NCBI RefSeq assembly: GCF_036867415.1
Contig: NZ_JBAJHU010000004.1
Span: 1-64,000, forward strand
Direction of reading: 5' to 3'
Length of the DNA stretch: 64,000 bases
Source of the DNA: Rossellomorea sp036867415
Lineage (GTDB): Bacteria > Bacillota > Bacilli > Bacillales > Bacillaceae_B
Shown here: piece after piece, positions 54,112 to 61,979 of the stretch
Numbering within the stretch: the stretch's first letter is position 1
Layout: each line of letters opens with the position of its first letter
The notes under the pieces: model-generated
Told to the model about the DNA's origin: nothing
Database searches by the model: none
Seen by the model: the letters and a program-made list of their open reading frames with translations, nothing else
Program-made: the position numbers and the translations under genes

Positions 54112-54257
54112 AAATCAAGCTCCTTCTGCCCGAAGTCGAGTTCATTATAATTCTATGAGGCTTGACCATGAAAAATTTCTAGTCTTTTTTTACAGTTATG
54201 CGAATATGCTTGTACTAGTAGAAATTAAATAAGTGAGGCAGAAAGGGGAGAGCCATC

Positions 54258-54644
54258 ATCGAAGCGAAAAAAATCGGGGGAGCCGTACTCTACGGAACTT
54301 TAACCATTTTTTTAATAGCAGTTGTGGCAAGTGTAGTATTTTCATTAATGCTTCGATTTACAGAGCTGACTGAAAGTTCGATCTCGTTATTTGTCACGAT
54401 AATTTCATTTTTGGCATTATTTATCGGGGGATTCATGTCAGGTGGAAAAGGAAAGATGAAAGGCTGGATGCTCGGCGGATCTACCGGACTAATATACACT
54501 GTCATCGTTTTCCTGTTTCAATATTTGGGATACGACAGCCTCTTTTCAATCGAACAGATGGTATATCATGGCTGCTATATCGTAACAGCGATGATGGGCG
54601 GTATTCTTGGGGTCAATTTGAGCGGCGGACCTTCAAGGGAGTAG
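54258..54644 (+). CDS. yrzE: YrzE-like small membrane protein (TIGR04086), AUC start
   Basis: 128 aa with four transmembrane segments (about 8-30, 40-62, 70-90, 100-120) and GGFMSGGKGKMKGW in the second loop. The reading frame is closed by TGA at 54234 and offers no ATG/GTG/TTG before a GTG inside the first helix. ATC at 54258 (also ATC at 54255) lies about seven bases after AAAGGGGAG and gives the expected N-terminus with EAKKIGGAVLYGT before the helix. Family function unknown. Confidence 0.8.
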   Translation: MEAKKIGGAVLYGTLTIFLIAVVASVVFSLMLRFTELTESSISLFVTIISFLALFIGGFMSGGKGKMKGWMLGGSTGLIYTVIVFLFQYLGYDSLFSIEQMVYHGCYIVTAMMGGILGVNLSGGPSRE

Positions 54645-54674
54645 GTTTCGCTCGACAAGACAGTGAACATAAAG

Positions 54675-54716
54675 AAAGGCTGTTCCTTTGTGTATGACAC
54701 ATAGGGACAGCCTTTT
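54675..54716. terminator. Bidirectional terminator between yrzE and yajC
   Basis: Long stem AAAGGCTGT(T)CCT...AGGGACAGCCTTT with inner GTGT/ACAC pairing, T5 on the plus strand and TTTCTTT on the minus strand. Confidence 0.85.
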
Positions 54717-54731
54717 TGACCTAAGATGAGT

Positions 54732-54992
54732 TTATACGCTAACTACTTCTCTGATTGCATTGCGATCATATGTAAGTCGGCTTCCGTCTCCGCAGAGGAT
54801 GACTATCTTGCCTTCTTCAATGGCATCAATCGTTCCGTGTAAACCGCCGATCGTGACGATTCTATCACCTTTAGCCAGTTCACTTTGCATTTTCGTAACT
54901 GCTTTTTGACGCTTTTGCTGCGGTCGAATAAGCAAAAAGTAGAAAAGCACGAACATAAGAATCAACGGTAAAATCGTACCTAAACTATCCAT
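54732..54992 (-). CDS. yajC: Preprotein translocase accessory subunit YajC
   Basis: 86 aa. One N-terminal helix (FVLFYFLLIRPQQKRQK motif) and a cytoplasmic domain with KGDRIVTIGGLHGTI. Associates with SecDF in the Sec translocon. It lies 43 bp after tgt in the conserved queA-tgt-yajC order. AAGGAGGGG precedes the ATG. Confidence 0.95.
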   Translation of the reverse strand: MDSLGTILPLILMFVLFYFLLIRPQQKRQKAVTKMQSELAKGDRIVTIGGLHGTIDAIEEGKIVILCGDGSRLTYDRNAIREVVSV

Positions 54993-55035
54993 TCATTTCC
55001 CCTCCTTTCAATATCAGCATGAAATCACTATTAGC

Positions 55036-56175
55036 TTAGAAGTTTTTCGCATCCGGACGGTTAAAACCATATAGCTCGAAAAATTCTTCTCTGAAGTCCC
55101 CCAGTCGATCTTCTCGAATCGCTTGTCTGACCTGCTCCATTAAGTTTAACAGAAAATGAAGATTATGATAAGTCGTAAGGCGTATTCCAAAGGTTTCATC
55201 GCATTTTATAAGATGACGGATATACGCCCTGCTGTAATTCTTACATGTATAACAGTCGCATTTTTCATCAATGGGTCTGAAATCCCTTGCGTATTTCGCA
55301 TTTTTAACGACCAGGCGCCCTTCACTCGTCATCAGTGTACCGTTACGTGCAATACGAGTCGGAAGTACACAGTCAAACATATCAATCCCTCTGATTGCAC
55401 CGTCAATCAGTGAGTCTGGGGAACCGACTCCCATCAGATAACGGGGTTTATCCGTCGGCAGATGCGGTGTCGTAAAATCGAGAACTGTATTCATGACATC
55501 TTTAGGCTCGCCTACTGAAAGCCCTCCGACAGCATAGCCTGGGAAGTCAAGGGATACAAGGTCACGGGCACTTTGTTTACGGAGTTCTTCATACTCCCCT
55601 CCCTGTACAATCCCGAACAGCCCCTGATCCTGCGGCCGTTGATGAGCAGCAAGACATCGCTCAGCCCATCTTGATGTTCTTTCCACGGAGCTCTTCATAT
55701 AGTCATATTCAGCAGGATATGGAGGACACTCATCGAATGCCATCATGATATCGGATCCTAGAGCATTTTGAATATCCATCGCTTTTTCGGGACTCAGGAA
55801 TAATTTATCACCGTTTAAATGGTGACGGAAATGCACCCCTTCTTCCTCGATCTTACGGAGCTTGCTCAAGCTGAAGACCTGGAATCCCCCAGAATCCGTG
55901 AGAATGGCACGGTCCCAATTCATGAATTTATGAAGGCCGCCCGCTTCCCTGATGATTTCATGACCAGGACGGAGCCACAAATGATAGGTGTTGCTCAGGA
56001 TGATGCCCGCATTCATTGATTTCAAGTCTTCAGGGGACATCGTTTTAACGGTGGCCAATGTTCCTACCGGCATAAAGACTGGTGTTTCAAAGGAACCATG
56101 AGGTGTATGCACACGTCCGAGTCTCGCTCCGGTCTGTTTACAAGTTTTGATCAATTCATATTTTATTGCAGTCAA
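55036..56175 (-). CDS. tgt: Queuine/preQ1 tRNA-guanine transglycosylase
   Basis: 379 aa TIM-barrel enzyme that exchanges G34 for preQ1 in GUN-anticodon tRNAs. Active-site Asp in LTDSGGFQVFSL and nucleophile Asp in MFDCVLPTRIARNG; zinc site CDCYTCKNYSRAYIRHL. QueA, directly upstream, acts on its product. Start TTG at 56175 with AAGGAG about ten bases upstream; no earlier in-frame alternative fits better. Confidence 0.97.
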   Translation of the reverse strand: MTAIKYELIKTCKQTGARLGRVHTPHGSFETPVFMPVGTLATVKTMSPEDLKSMNAGIILSNTYHLWLRPGHEIIREAGGLHKFMNWDRAILTDSGGFQVFSLSKLRKIEEEGVHFRHHLNGDKLFLSPEKAMDIQNALGSDIMMAFDECPPYPAEYDYMKSSVERTSRWAERCLAAHQRPQDQGLFGIVQGGEYEELRKQSARDLVSLDFPGYAVGGLSVGEPKDVMNTVLDFTTPHLPTDKPRYLMGVGSPDSLIDGAIRGIDMFDCVLPTRIARNGTLMTSEGRLVVKNAKYARDFRPIDEKCDCYTCKNYSRAYIRHLIKCDETFGIRLTTYHNLHFLLNLMEQVRQAIREDRLGDFREEFFELYGFNRPDAKNF

Positions 56176-56212
56176 GGTGGTGATTCTCCTTCCGAATTAG
56201 GTAAAGCCAAGG

Positions 56213-57238
56213 TTATTTGATGAACATTGCATCGCCGAAGCTAAAGAATCTATACCGTTCTTTAACCGCTGTTTCATACGCTTTTAAAACATTTTCCCTT
56301 CCGGCTAAGGCGCTCACAAGCATGATCAGCGTTGATTTCGGAAGATGGAAATTCGTGATCAGTCCATCAATTCCCTTAAATTCATATCCCGGATAGATAA
56401 AGATATTGGTCCATCCGTTTTCTTCAACGAATTCCCCATGTTTCGAAGCAATCGTTTCTAACGTTCGCGTCGAAGTTGTCCCGACAGTAATGATTCGTCC
56501 GCCGTTCCTTTTTACTTCATTAAGCAGGCGTGCAGTGCCTCCTGAAACCTGATAAAACTCTGCATGCATATCATGTTCTTCAATAGTATCCACCGATACC
56601 GGCCTGAACGTACCCAGCCCGACATGAAGGGTGATAAAGGCGATATGTACCCCTTTTGCCTTCAATTCTTCAAGAAGCTCTTCAGTAAAGTGGAGCCCTG
56701 CAGTCGGTGCCGCAGCGGAACCCCTTTCCCTGGCAAACACCGTCTGATATCTTTCCTGCTCGTCCAGTCGTTCACGGATATACGGGGGCAGCGGCATTTC
56801 TCCAAGCTCATCCAATACTTCATAGAAAATACCATTATATTGGAATTCAAGTATTCTTCCGCCATGGTCTTTCAACCCGACACAAGTCGCTTTCAGTTTC
56901 CCGTCACCAAATACGATCTCCGTTCCCACTCTGACACGTTTTGCAGGCTTTACGAGTGTCTCCCACTGATCTCCGTCTTCCTGCTTCAACAGAAGCACTT
57001 CAATATTAGCGCCGGTATCCTGTTTCTGTCCGAAGAGACGTGCCGGCAGTACACGGGTGTCATTTAAAACGAGGCAGTCTCCTTCATTTAGGAAATCGAC
57101 AATATTCTTGAATCGGTAATGTTCAATCGCTCCCCGCTCTTTATCCAGTACCATCAACCTGCTTTCGGATCGATGCTCAAGAGGTGTCTGAGCAATCAAC
57201 TCCTCCGGCAGATGAAAATCAAAATCTTCTACATTCAC
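56213..57238 (-). CDS. queA: S-adenosylmethionine:tRNA ribosyltransferase-isomerase
   Basis: 341 aa. Transfers the ribosyl group of SAM to preQ1 in tRNA, giving epoxyqueuosine. Family motifs FHLPEELIAQTPLEHR, NDTRVLPARLFG, AAPTAGLHFTEELL and TTSTRTLE are complete. The start is GTG at 57238 after GGGTGAC. Followed by tgt 37 bp downstream. Confidence 0.97.
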   Translation of the reverse strand: MNVEDFDFHLPEELIAQTPLEHRSESRLMVLDKERGAIEHYRFKNIVDFLNEGDCLVLNDTRVLPARLFGQKQDTGANIEVLLLKQEDGDQWETLVKPAKRVRVGTEIVFGDGKLKATCVGLKDHGGRILEFQYNGIFYEVLDELGEMPLPPYIRERLDEQERYQTVFARERGSAAAPTAGLHFTEELLEELKAKGVHIAFITLHVGLGTFRPVSVDTIEEHDMHAEFYQVSGGTARLLNEVKRNGGRIITVGTTSTRTLETIASKHGEFVEENGWTNIFIYPGYEFKGIDGLITNFHLPKSTLIMLVSALAGRENVLKAYETAVKERYRFFSFGDAMFIK

Positions 57239-57275
57239 TTTATGTCACCCAGCTTTTCAATCTCACATATGAGGT

Positions 57276-57482
57276 CTATTTGAATCGTCCAATGATATAA
57301 AAGACAAGTGAAAGTATAACACTTAACAAAATAGAAGTCATAAGTGGAAAATAAAATGTTGTATTTTCTTTTTTGATCACGATATCACCAGGGAGTTTCC
57401 CTATTTTAATGAATTGCATCAGAAAGCCGATGATCAGGATGATTCCCCCGATGATCATCAGCAGCTTCGGAAGACCTGTCAC
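57276..57482 (-). CDS. DUF2905 small membrane protein
   Basis: 68 aa with two transmembrane helices (about 5-22 and 44-64) flanking a conserved basic loop with GKLPGDIVIKKENTTFYFPL. The GTG start overlaps the ruvB stop by four bases (GTGA), so it is translationally coupled. Widespread in bacteria next to ruvAB or queA; function unknown. Confidence 0.9.
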   Translation of the reverse strand: MTGLPKLLMIIGGIILIIGFLMQFIKIGKLPGDIVIKKENTTFYFPLMTSILLSVILSLVFYIIGRFK

Positions 57483-58480
57483 TTGGCCGGCACCTCCAGT
57501 TGGAAATGCTCATACACAAGATGCGTGACGATACGCCCCCGAGGTGTGCGCTGCAGGAAGCCGATCTGCAAAAGATAAGGTTCGTACACGTCTTCAATTG
57601 TATGTGATTCTTCCCCTATGCTTGCGGCAATCGTATCAAGTCCCACGGGACCGCCCCTGAAACGTTCGATGATCCCCCTGAGCAGCTTATGATCGATATG
57701 GTCCAGACCGAGCTTATCGACTTGGAGAAGCTCCAGAGCTTCCCTTGAAACCTGGGAAGTGATGTCCCCGTTTCCTTTCACCTGGGCAAAATCCCTGACT
57801 CTGCGAAGCAATCTGTTCGCTATACGCGGGGTACCCCTCGAACGCCTTGCAAGCTCTTCAGAAGCTGACGCTTCAATCTCAGTATGTAAAATCGCCGCGG
57901 TCCTCTGAACAATTTCATTCAATTGCTCCTCATTATAATATTCCAATCGGCATAAAACTCCAAACCTGTCCCTGAGCGGTGCAGAAAGAGCTCCTGCTCG
58001 GGTCGTGGCTCCTACCAGCGTGAAAGGCGGAAGATCCAAACGAACGGACCGCGCACTCGGTCCGTTACCAATTACGATATCGAGGCAGAAATCTTCCATT
58101 GCCGGATACAATACTTCTTCGATTGCCCGCGGCAGCCGGTGGATCTCATCTATAAACAGTACATCCCCGGGCTCCAGCGCAGTAAGGACTGCTGCAAGAT
58201 CCCCCGGTCTCTCGATTGCCGGTCCCGAAGTCGTGCGGAGATTCACACCCATCTCATTGGCGATGACAGCTGCAAGGGTTGTCTTCCCGAGCCCCGGCGG
58301 CCCATAGAGAAGAACATGATCCAATGTTTCCTGACGCATTTTTGCTGCTTCAATGAACACCTCGAGATTGTGTTTCACCTTGTCCTGTCCGATATATTGC
58401 TTTATCGTCCGGGGTCTCAACGAATACTCAAAGGAATCCTCGTTTAATTCGGATTCTCCTGATACAATCCTGTCTTCCAT
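57479..58480 (-). CDS. ruvB: Holliday junction branch migration ATPase RuvB
   Basis: 333 aa AAA+ motor. Walker A GPPGLGKTTLA, Walker B LFIDEIHRLPR, sensor 1 GATTRAGALSAPLRDRFG with the arginine finger, and a C-terminal winged helix (RTPRGRIVTHLVYEHF). Works with RuvA, encoded 33 bp upstream. GGAGGAAGG precedes the ATG. Confidence 0.98.
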   Translation of the reverse strand: MEDRIVSGESELNEDSFEYSLRPRTIKQYIGQDKVKHNLEVFIEAAKMRQETLDHVLLYGPPGLGKTTLAAVIANEMGVNLRTTSGPAIERPGDLAAVLTALEPGDVLFIDEIHRLPRAIEEVLYPAMEDFCLDIVIGNGPSARSVRLDLPPFTLVGATTRAGALSAPLRDRFGVLCRLEYYNEEQLNEIVQRTAAILHTEIEASASEELARRSRGTPRIANRLLRRVRDFAQVKGNGDITSQVSREALELLQVDKLGLDHIDHKLLRGIIERFRGGPVGLDTIAASIGEESHTIEDVYEPYLLQIGFLQRTPRGRIVTHLVYEHFQLEVPAK

Positions 58481-58513
58481 TCAGCCTTCCTCCTTTCTTC
58501 ATTTCTATTATTA

Positions 58514-59128
58514 TTATTTCAAAAGCAGCTGAAGGGCTTTACGGATGATTTCATCCGCTGACAAGCCTTCACCTTTCAATTTTGGTGTCACTTTCTTGAT
58601 CTCCCTGTCCGAATAGCCAAGAGCCTTAAGGGCAAGTACCCCTTCTTCAAACGCCTCGTCTTTGCCGGCTGACCCTGCAGCTGATTCATCATGTTCGTTA
58701 AAGAGATTGGGGAAGTAATCCGGAACGACATCCTGAAGTTTACCTTTCAGATCAAGGATCATCTGGCGTGCCGTTTTCTTCCCTACCCCGGGGAACTTCG
58801 TCAGGAAGCTTTCATTTTCTTCTTCAATCGCGGTGATGACCTGCTGCGGAGCACCGGATGCCAGGATGGCCAATGCACCTTTTGGCCCTATTCCCGATAC
58901 GTTCAATAATTTCATGAACAATAATTTTTCTTCCAATGCCAGGAATCCATAAAGGGCAATGAGATCTTCCCTCACATGCTGATATGTGAAAATCTGTATT
59001 TCCTGATTCTGATAGTTTGAATAGATAAATGGATTCGCAGCATTGAGCTGATAGCCGATTCCGTTGTTTTCAACCACTACGTACTCAGGACCGACTTGAG
59101 TGACAGTCCCTCTTATATATTCATACAT
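58514..59128 (-). CDS. ruvA: Holliday junction DNA helicase subunit RuvA
   Basis: 204 aa. N-terminal OB domain, two helix-hairpin-helix motifs (LLNVSGIGPKGALAIL and LTKFPGVGKKTARQMI), an acidic linker, and a C-terminal RuvB-binding domain (ALKALGYSDREIKK). First gene of the ruvA-ruvB-DUF2905-queA-tgt-yajC string, behind a promoter with a LexA box. Confidence 0.98.
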   Translation of the reverse strand: MYEYIRGTVTQVGPEYVVVENNGIGYQLNAANPFIYSNYQNQEIQIFTYQHVREDLIALYGFLALEEKLLFMKLLNVSGIGPKGALAILASGAPQQVITAIEEENESFLTKFPGVGKKTARQMILDLKGKLQDVVPDYFPNLFNEHDESAAGSAGKDEAFEEGVLALKALGYSDREIKKVTPKLKGEGLSADEIIRKALQLLLK

Positions 59129-59206
59129 CGAATTCTCTCCCTGTCTATGTAAATACTCATTGTATCATATTTTTGGCCATAAAGTCGGAAAATACCGGTC
59201 TTTAGA

Positions 59207-59220
59207 GAAACACCTGTTCT
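59207..59220 (-). promoter_or_regulatory. LexA (DinR) SOS box of ruvAB
   Basis: The minus strand reads AGAACAGGTGTTTC, matching the Bacillus SOS consensus CGAACRNRYGTTYC at 13 of 14 positions. It lies just downstream of the -10 box, 79 bp before the ruvA ATG. Confidence 0.88.
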
Positions 59221-59221
59221 T

Positions 59222-59249
59222 ATTTTATCAGAAATTCACCGAATGTGAA
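59222..59249 (-). promoter_or_regulatory. Sigma-A promoter of ruvAB
   Basis: TTCACA (59244-59249) and TAAAAT (59222-59227) with a 16 bp spacer, immediately upstream of the LexA box. Confidence 0.75.
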
Positions 59250-59354
59250 TCAGTATGGGAAGTAATTTTTCTGGATGATTGTCTCACTGGGCGGTAACTA
59301 TTATTAAATGGGAGGAATTCGAATTAAAGAACCTGTTTTTTTCTGGAAATGAAC

Positions 59355-59392
59355 AAAAAACAACCAGAATCATGTGTCATTCTGGTTGTTTT
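59355..59392 (-). terminator. Terminator of bofC
   Basis: Twelve-base-pair stem AACAACCAGAAT / ATTCTGGTTGTT with an eight-base loop and a T-run on the minus strand. The remainder of the 300 bp bofC-ruvA gap has only the ruvA promoter region. Confidence 0.9.
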
Positions 59393-59429
59393 CATTCTAT
59401 ATGCACTCTTCAGCGGCCGGCATTTCTTT

Positions 59430-59984
59430 TTACTCAAGTACTGAATACTGTTTAAAGCTTTCCAACACCTCTTCAAACTTCTGCTTGGACTTTACAGGGA
59501 TCCCTTTCAGCAAAGTCTCATGACTGTTGCTTTCGAGTTTTTTCATATCGATTTGAAAGAAGGACTGTATGATTTCCGCCTGACCCGGCTTTCCGTTAAA
59601 AATGGAAAGAACCCCGTTTTCTGAGATACCGAAGTAGCCGTTCGTTTTTAACAGCGGTGAAATATCATCCACTTGTTTTTGGAAGATGACTTCTTCCTCT
59701 GTCATATCAATCAGCTGCCATTCAGCATACGCCGCCCAGAAATCCTCCATACTCCAGATCGTTTCCTGTACGATTTCTTCACTGATTTCCCCATCCAGAT
59801 ACACTCTTTCCAGTTTCACCGTAACAGTATGAGCCGAAGCGACATCAACCGGGAGATCTCCCGTTTCTGTCTGCAGGACATTATCACGGTCTGCAGCCTG
59901 TTTTTCTTCCGTATAAAAAAACGTAAAGTAAAAAGCACCAAGCAGCAGCATCACCATAAACACGATCCGAATCTTCATCGTCAT
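59430..59984 (-). CDS. bofC: Intercompartmental signalling factor BofC
   Basis: 184 aa. Signal-anchor or signal peptide (about 4-22), then two BofC domains. Secreted by the forespore, BofC restrains SpoIVB-dependent activation of pro-sigma-K processing. A sigma-G-like promoter upstream fits forespore expression. The ATG at 59984 is six bases after GAGGTG; a GTG three codons earlier lies in that site. Confidence 0.88.
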   Translation of the reverse strand: MTMKIRIVFMVMLLLGAFYFTFFYTEEKQAADRDNVLQTETGDLPVDVASAHTVTVKLERVYLDGEISEEIVQETIWSMEDFWAAYAEWQLIDMTEEEVIFQKQVDDISPLLKTNGYFGISENGVLSIFNGKPGQAEIIQSFFQIDMKKLESNSHETLLKGIPVKSKQKFEEVLESFKQYSVLE

Positions 59985-60025
59985 CGTGATCACCTCGTAC
60001 TAATTTTGTGTCATTCTTCAATAAT

Positions 60026-60056
60026 TAGTGTGACCAAACTTTACTAAGAATATCCA
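60026..60056 (-). promoter_or_regulatory. Sigma-G-like promoter of bofC
   Basis: TGGATA (60051-60056) and CACACTA (60026-60032) with an 18 bp spacer; each differs by one base from the sigma-G consensus TGAATA / CATACTA. It lies about 40 bp before the start codon. Confidence 0.6.
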
Positions 60057-60093
60057 ACACCTTTTAATTTATTTCATGTTTCCTCCTATAAAC

Positions 60094-60131
60094 AAAAAAA
60101 GATCACTAAAAGAGCCTGACTCTTTTAGTGA
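60094..60131 (-). terminator. Terminator of coxA
   Basis: Perfect 12 bp stem TCACTAAAAGAG / CTCTTTTAGTGA with a five-base loop and seven T on the minus strand. Confidence 0.92.
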
Positions 60132-60141
60132 CCCATTACTT

Positions 60142-60879
60142 TCAATCATTATTCTTTAACGCCTTGAACATATTATCGATATCCAGGTTGATTCCTTCAA
60201 AAGGACCGCCGTCCCGCAGATCATTATCGATATTTCTAACCCGGCTGAACGTTCCTTCATCGGTAACAACCTTTACGGAACGGCCGTTAAGATATGGTTT
60301 CACAGCTTTTTTGATGCTTGTTTTTGTTACTTCTTCTTTCCTTTTGCTGTGGTCTTGAAGTTCGACCGCTATCAGTACGTCGGTGCCATAAGCAACTGCA
60401 CGAACATCGCTTACGTTTTCAACATTACCGGTAACATCCCCGATTTTTTCGGCCAGATCACCTTCGTAAGCAGTGTAATATGATCTGTTTGCTTTTCTGG
60501 TATTATCATCTAAATGCCCATGATAATTCGCGTCTCCATGACTTGCGCGGCCGTCCTGTTCAAAGAAGCTCTTGTCGTGATCCGCCAGCGGAGCAGATGG
60601 GTTTCTGGGATTTCCATTATCGTCTTTGACTTGAAGATACTCACGCTTCCTTTGACGAATATCCTGTCCTTCCCCGCCGACTGAATGGTCATACATCTCC
60701 GTCAGCGGTCCATCTCTTTCATCCCGCTTATCTCCCCCATGGCCTTCATTGGAGTAATATCCCAGTGGCTCGTAGGAATCTGTATACTTATTTTGAGCTT
60801 CTTCTTCTCCTGTATTACAGGCTGCCAGCCCAAATGTCATTACGGCCGTCAATGGTACCATGAATAATCGTTTATTCAA
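60142..60879 (-). CDS. coxA: YhcN/YlaJ family sporulation lipoprotein, CoxA-like
   Basis: 245 aa. Lipoprotein signal with lipobox FGLAAC (Cys about 21), a hydrophilic linker, and a C-terminal YhcN/YlaJ domain (VRAVAYGTDVLIAVELQ, VKVVTDEGTFSRVRNI). Its place between bofC and safA matches coxA (yrbB), a cortex-associated spore protein of B. subtilis. TTG at 60879 with AAGGAGG eight bases upstream is the start; an earlier in-frame TTG translates that site as MKEV. Confidence 0.8.
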   Translation of the reverse strand: MNKRLFMVPLTAVMTFGLAACNTGEEEAQNKYTDSYEPLGYYSNEGHGGDKRDERDGPLTEMYDHSVGGEGQDIRQRKREYLQVKDDNGNPRNPSAPLADHDKSFFEQDGRASHGDANYHGHLDDNTRKANRSYYTAYEGDLAEKIGDVTGNVENVSDVRAVAYGTDVLIAVELQDHSKRKEEVTKTSIKKAVKPYLNGRSVKVVTDEGTFSRVRNIDNDLRDGGPFEGINLDIDNMFKALKNND

Positions 60880-60953
60880 TGGTGTTACCTCCTTCAACCC
60901 GCTGATTGAGCATAATTACTGCTCACCATTAGGTTGTGAAAGAGCGGCTGTCT

Positions 60954-61979
60954 TCATTCCTTCAAGTAGTTGGAGGCTTCTCCTACATTATGGGTTAGGA
61001 TGCGGTTTGCTTCCTGATGCAGCTCTTGAGAGAATTGCATCCTCTGGGGAAATTGGTGGATTGTTAAATTGATGAGATAATTCCATGCCCGCTGTTTATA
61101 ATGGGAATCTTCCCTGAGGAACCTGTTCCATTCCCTGAAAACATCTGTCGGATAAAGTAAACCAAGATAAAAAGCCAGTTGATGATGATATTTTTGATAC
61201 ACATCCAATTGTTTCAAGTCATTCAGCGACCAATTGATAAAAGGAAGGATGCGGTTACAGAATTGCAGGTCATCCATTAAAGGCGCAGACAGAGCAATCA
61301 AGTCGAAATCAATCATATACACATTGCCGTTTTTCCCCCGCAGGAAATTATGATGCGCTACATCTCCATGTGTGATGCAGAAAGGTTTTTCAGGATGATT
61401 GAGTTCTTCCAATTGTTCAACTGCACGTTTCCCCCACTGCAGATAAGTATACAGGTAATACGGCTGAATGAACGGTTGAAGAAAGGGAATATTATGTTCA
61501 AATAGACTCAAACGTTTCTTCCACTTCTTCATCCATTTATATTTAGGAAGTTCCTCCAGCCACTTACCATGGAATGTGCCAGTTGTGTCATGAAATTTTT
61601 TCAGTACAAATAAGACATCATTCCTGTCCTTGGCGTTGCCATAGTTGATGGTTTCACTCGTTTCCAGCCACATCGTCAGTCCGATCGGATGACCTTCGAA
61701 TAAAAGTACTTCCCTATGATGGATTGGGTGGAATGGCAGGACGTGGGGAAAATTCTGCTGCAATAATGTATTTATCAATGTTTCTTGCATAATGAATCTG
61801 GACTGGCTCGGGAATCTTTTTACGAACCACCTCATTCCATTACTGTATAACATCCATTTTCCTTCTTTTAATTTTTTTAGGGATGCGGAATAATCGTTTA
61901 ATTTATTTCTTAAATAAGAAAGGAGACGATACGTATAATCGTCTCCTCCCGGATGCAAATCAACCGTCAAGGTCGTCAT
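60954..61979 (-). CDS. CotS/YsxE-like spore coat protein (kinase-like fold)
   Basis: About 341 aa. Aminoglycoside phosphotransferase/choline kinase-like fold of the CotS-YsxE-YutH coat family: HGDVAHHNFLRG resembles the catalytic loop and MIDFDLI the metal-binding motif. Probably packaged in the coat inner layer. The start is uncertain: ATG 61979 overlaps the end of safA by 20 bp with a poor ribosome site, while the next ATG (61853, after AAGGA) would remove residues that seem to align with CotS. Confidence 0.75.
   Translation of the reverse strand: MTTLTVDLHPGGDDYTYRLLSYLRNKLNDYSASLKKLKEGKWMLYSNGMRWFVKRFPSQSRFIMQETLINTLLQQNFPHVLPFHPIHHREVLLFEGHPIGLTMWLETSETINYGNAKDRNDVLFVLKKFHDTTGTFHGKWLEELPKYKWMKKWKKRLSLFEHNIPFLQPFIQPYYLYTYLQWGKRAVEQLEELNHPEKPFCITHGDVAHHNFLRGKNGNVYMIDFDLIALSAPLMDDLQFCNRILPFINWSLNDLKQLDVYQKYHHQLAFYLGLLYPTDVFREWNRFLREDSHYKQRAWNYLINLTIHQFPQRMQFSQELHQEANRILTHNVGEASNYLKE
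61921..61947 (-). terminator. Hairpin just after the safA stop, inside the next reading frame
   Basis: Ten-base-pair stem AGGAGACGAT / ATCGTCTCCT with a seven-base loop, 13 bp after the safA stop, followed by TTTCTTATTTAAG on the minus strand. It lies within the N-terminal codons of the CotS/YsxE-like frame, so it may attenuate rather than end transcription. Confidence 0.6.

Noticed and set aside
59303..59350. Tiny plus-strand gene after a GGGAGGAATT site in the bofC-ruvA gap
   Set aside because: The frame from the ATG at 59308 ends after 14 codons and has no conserved features.
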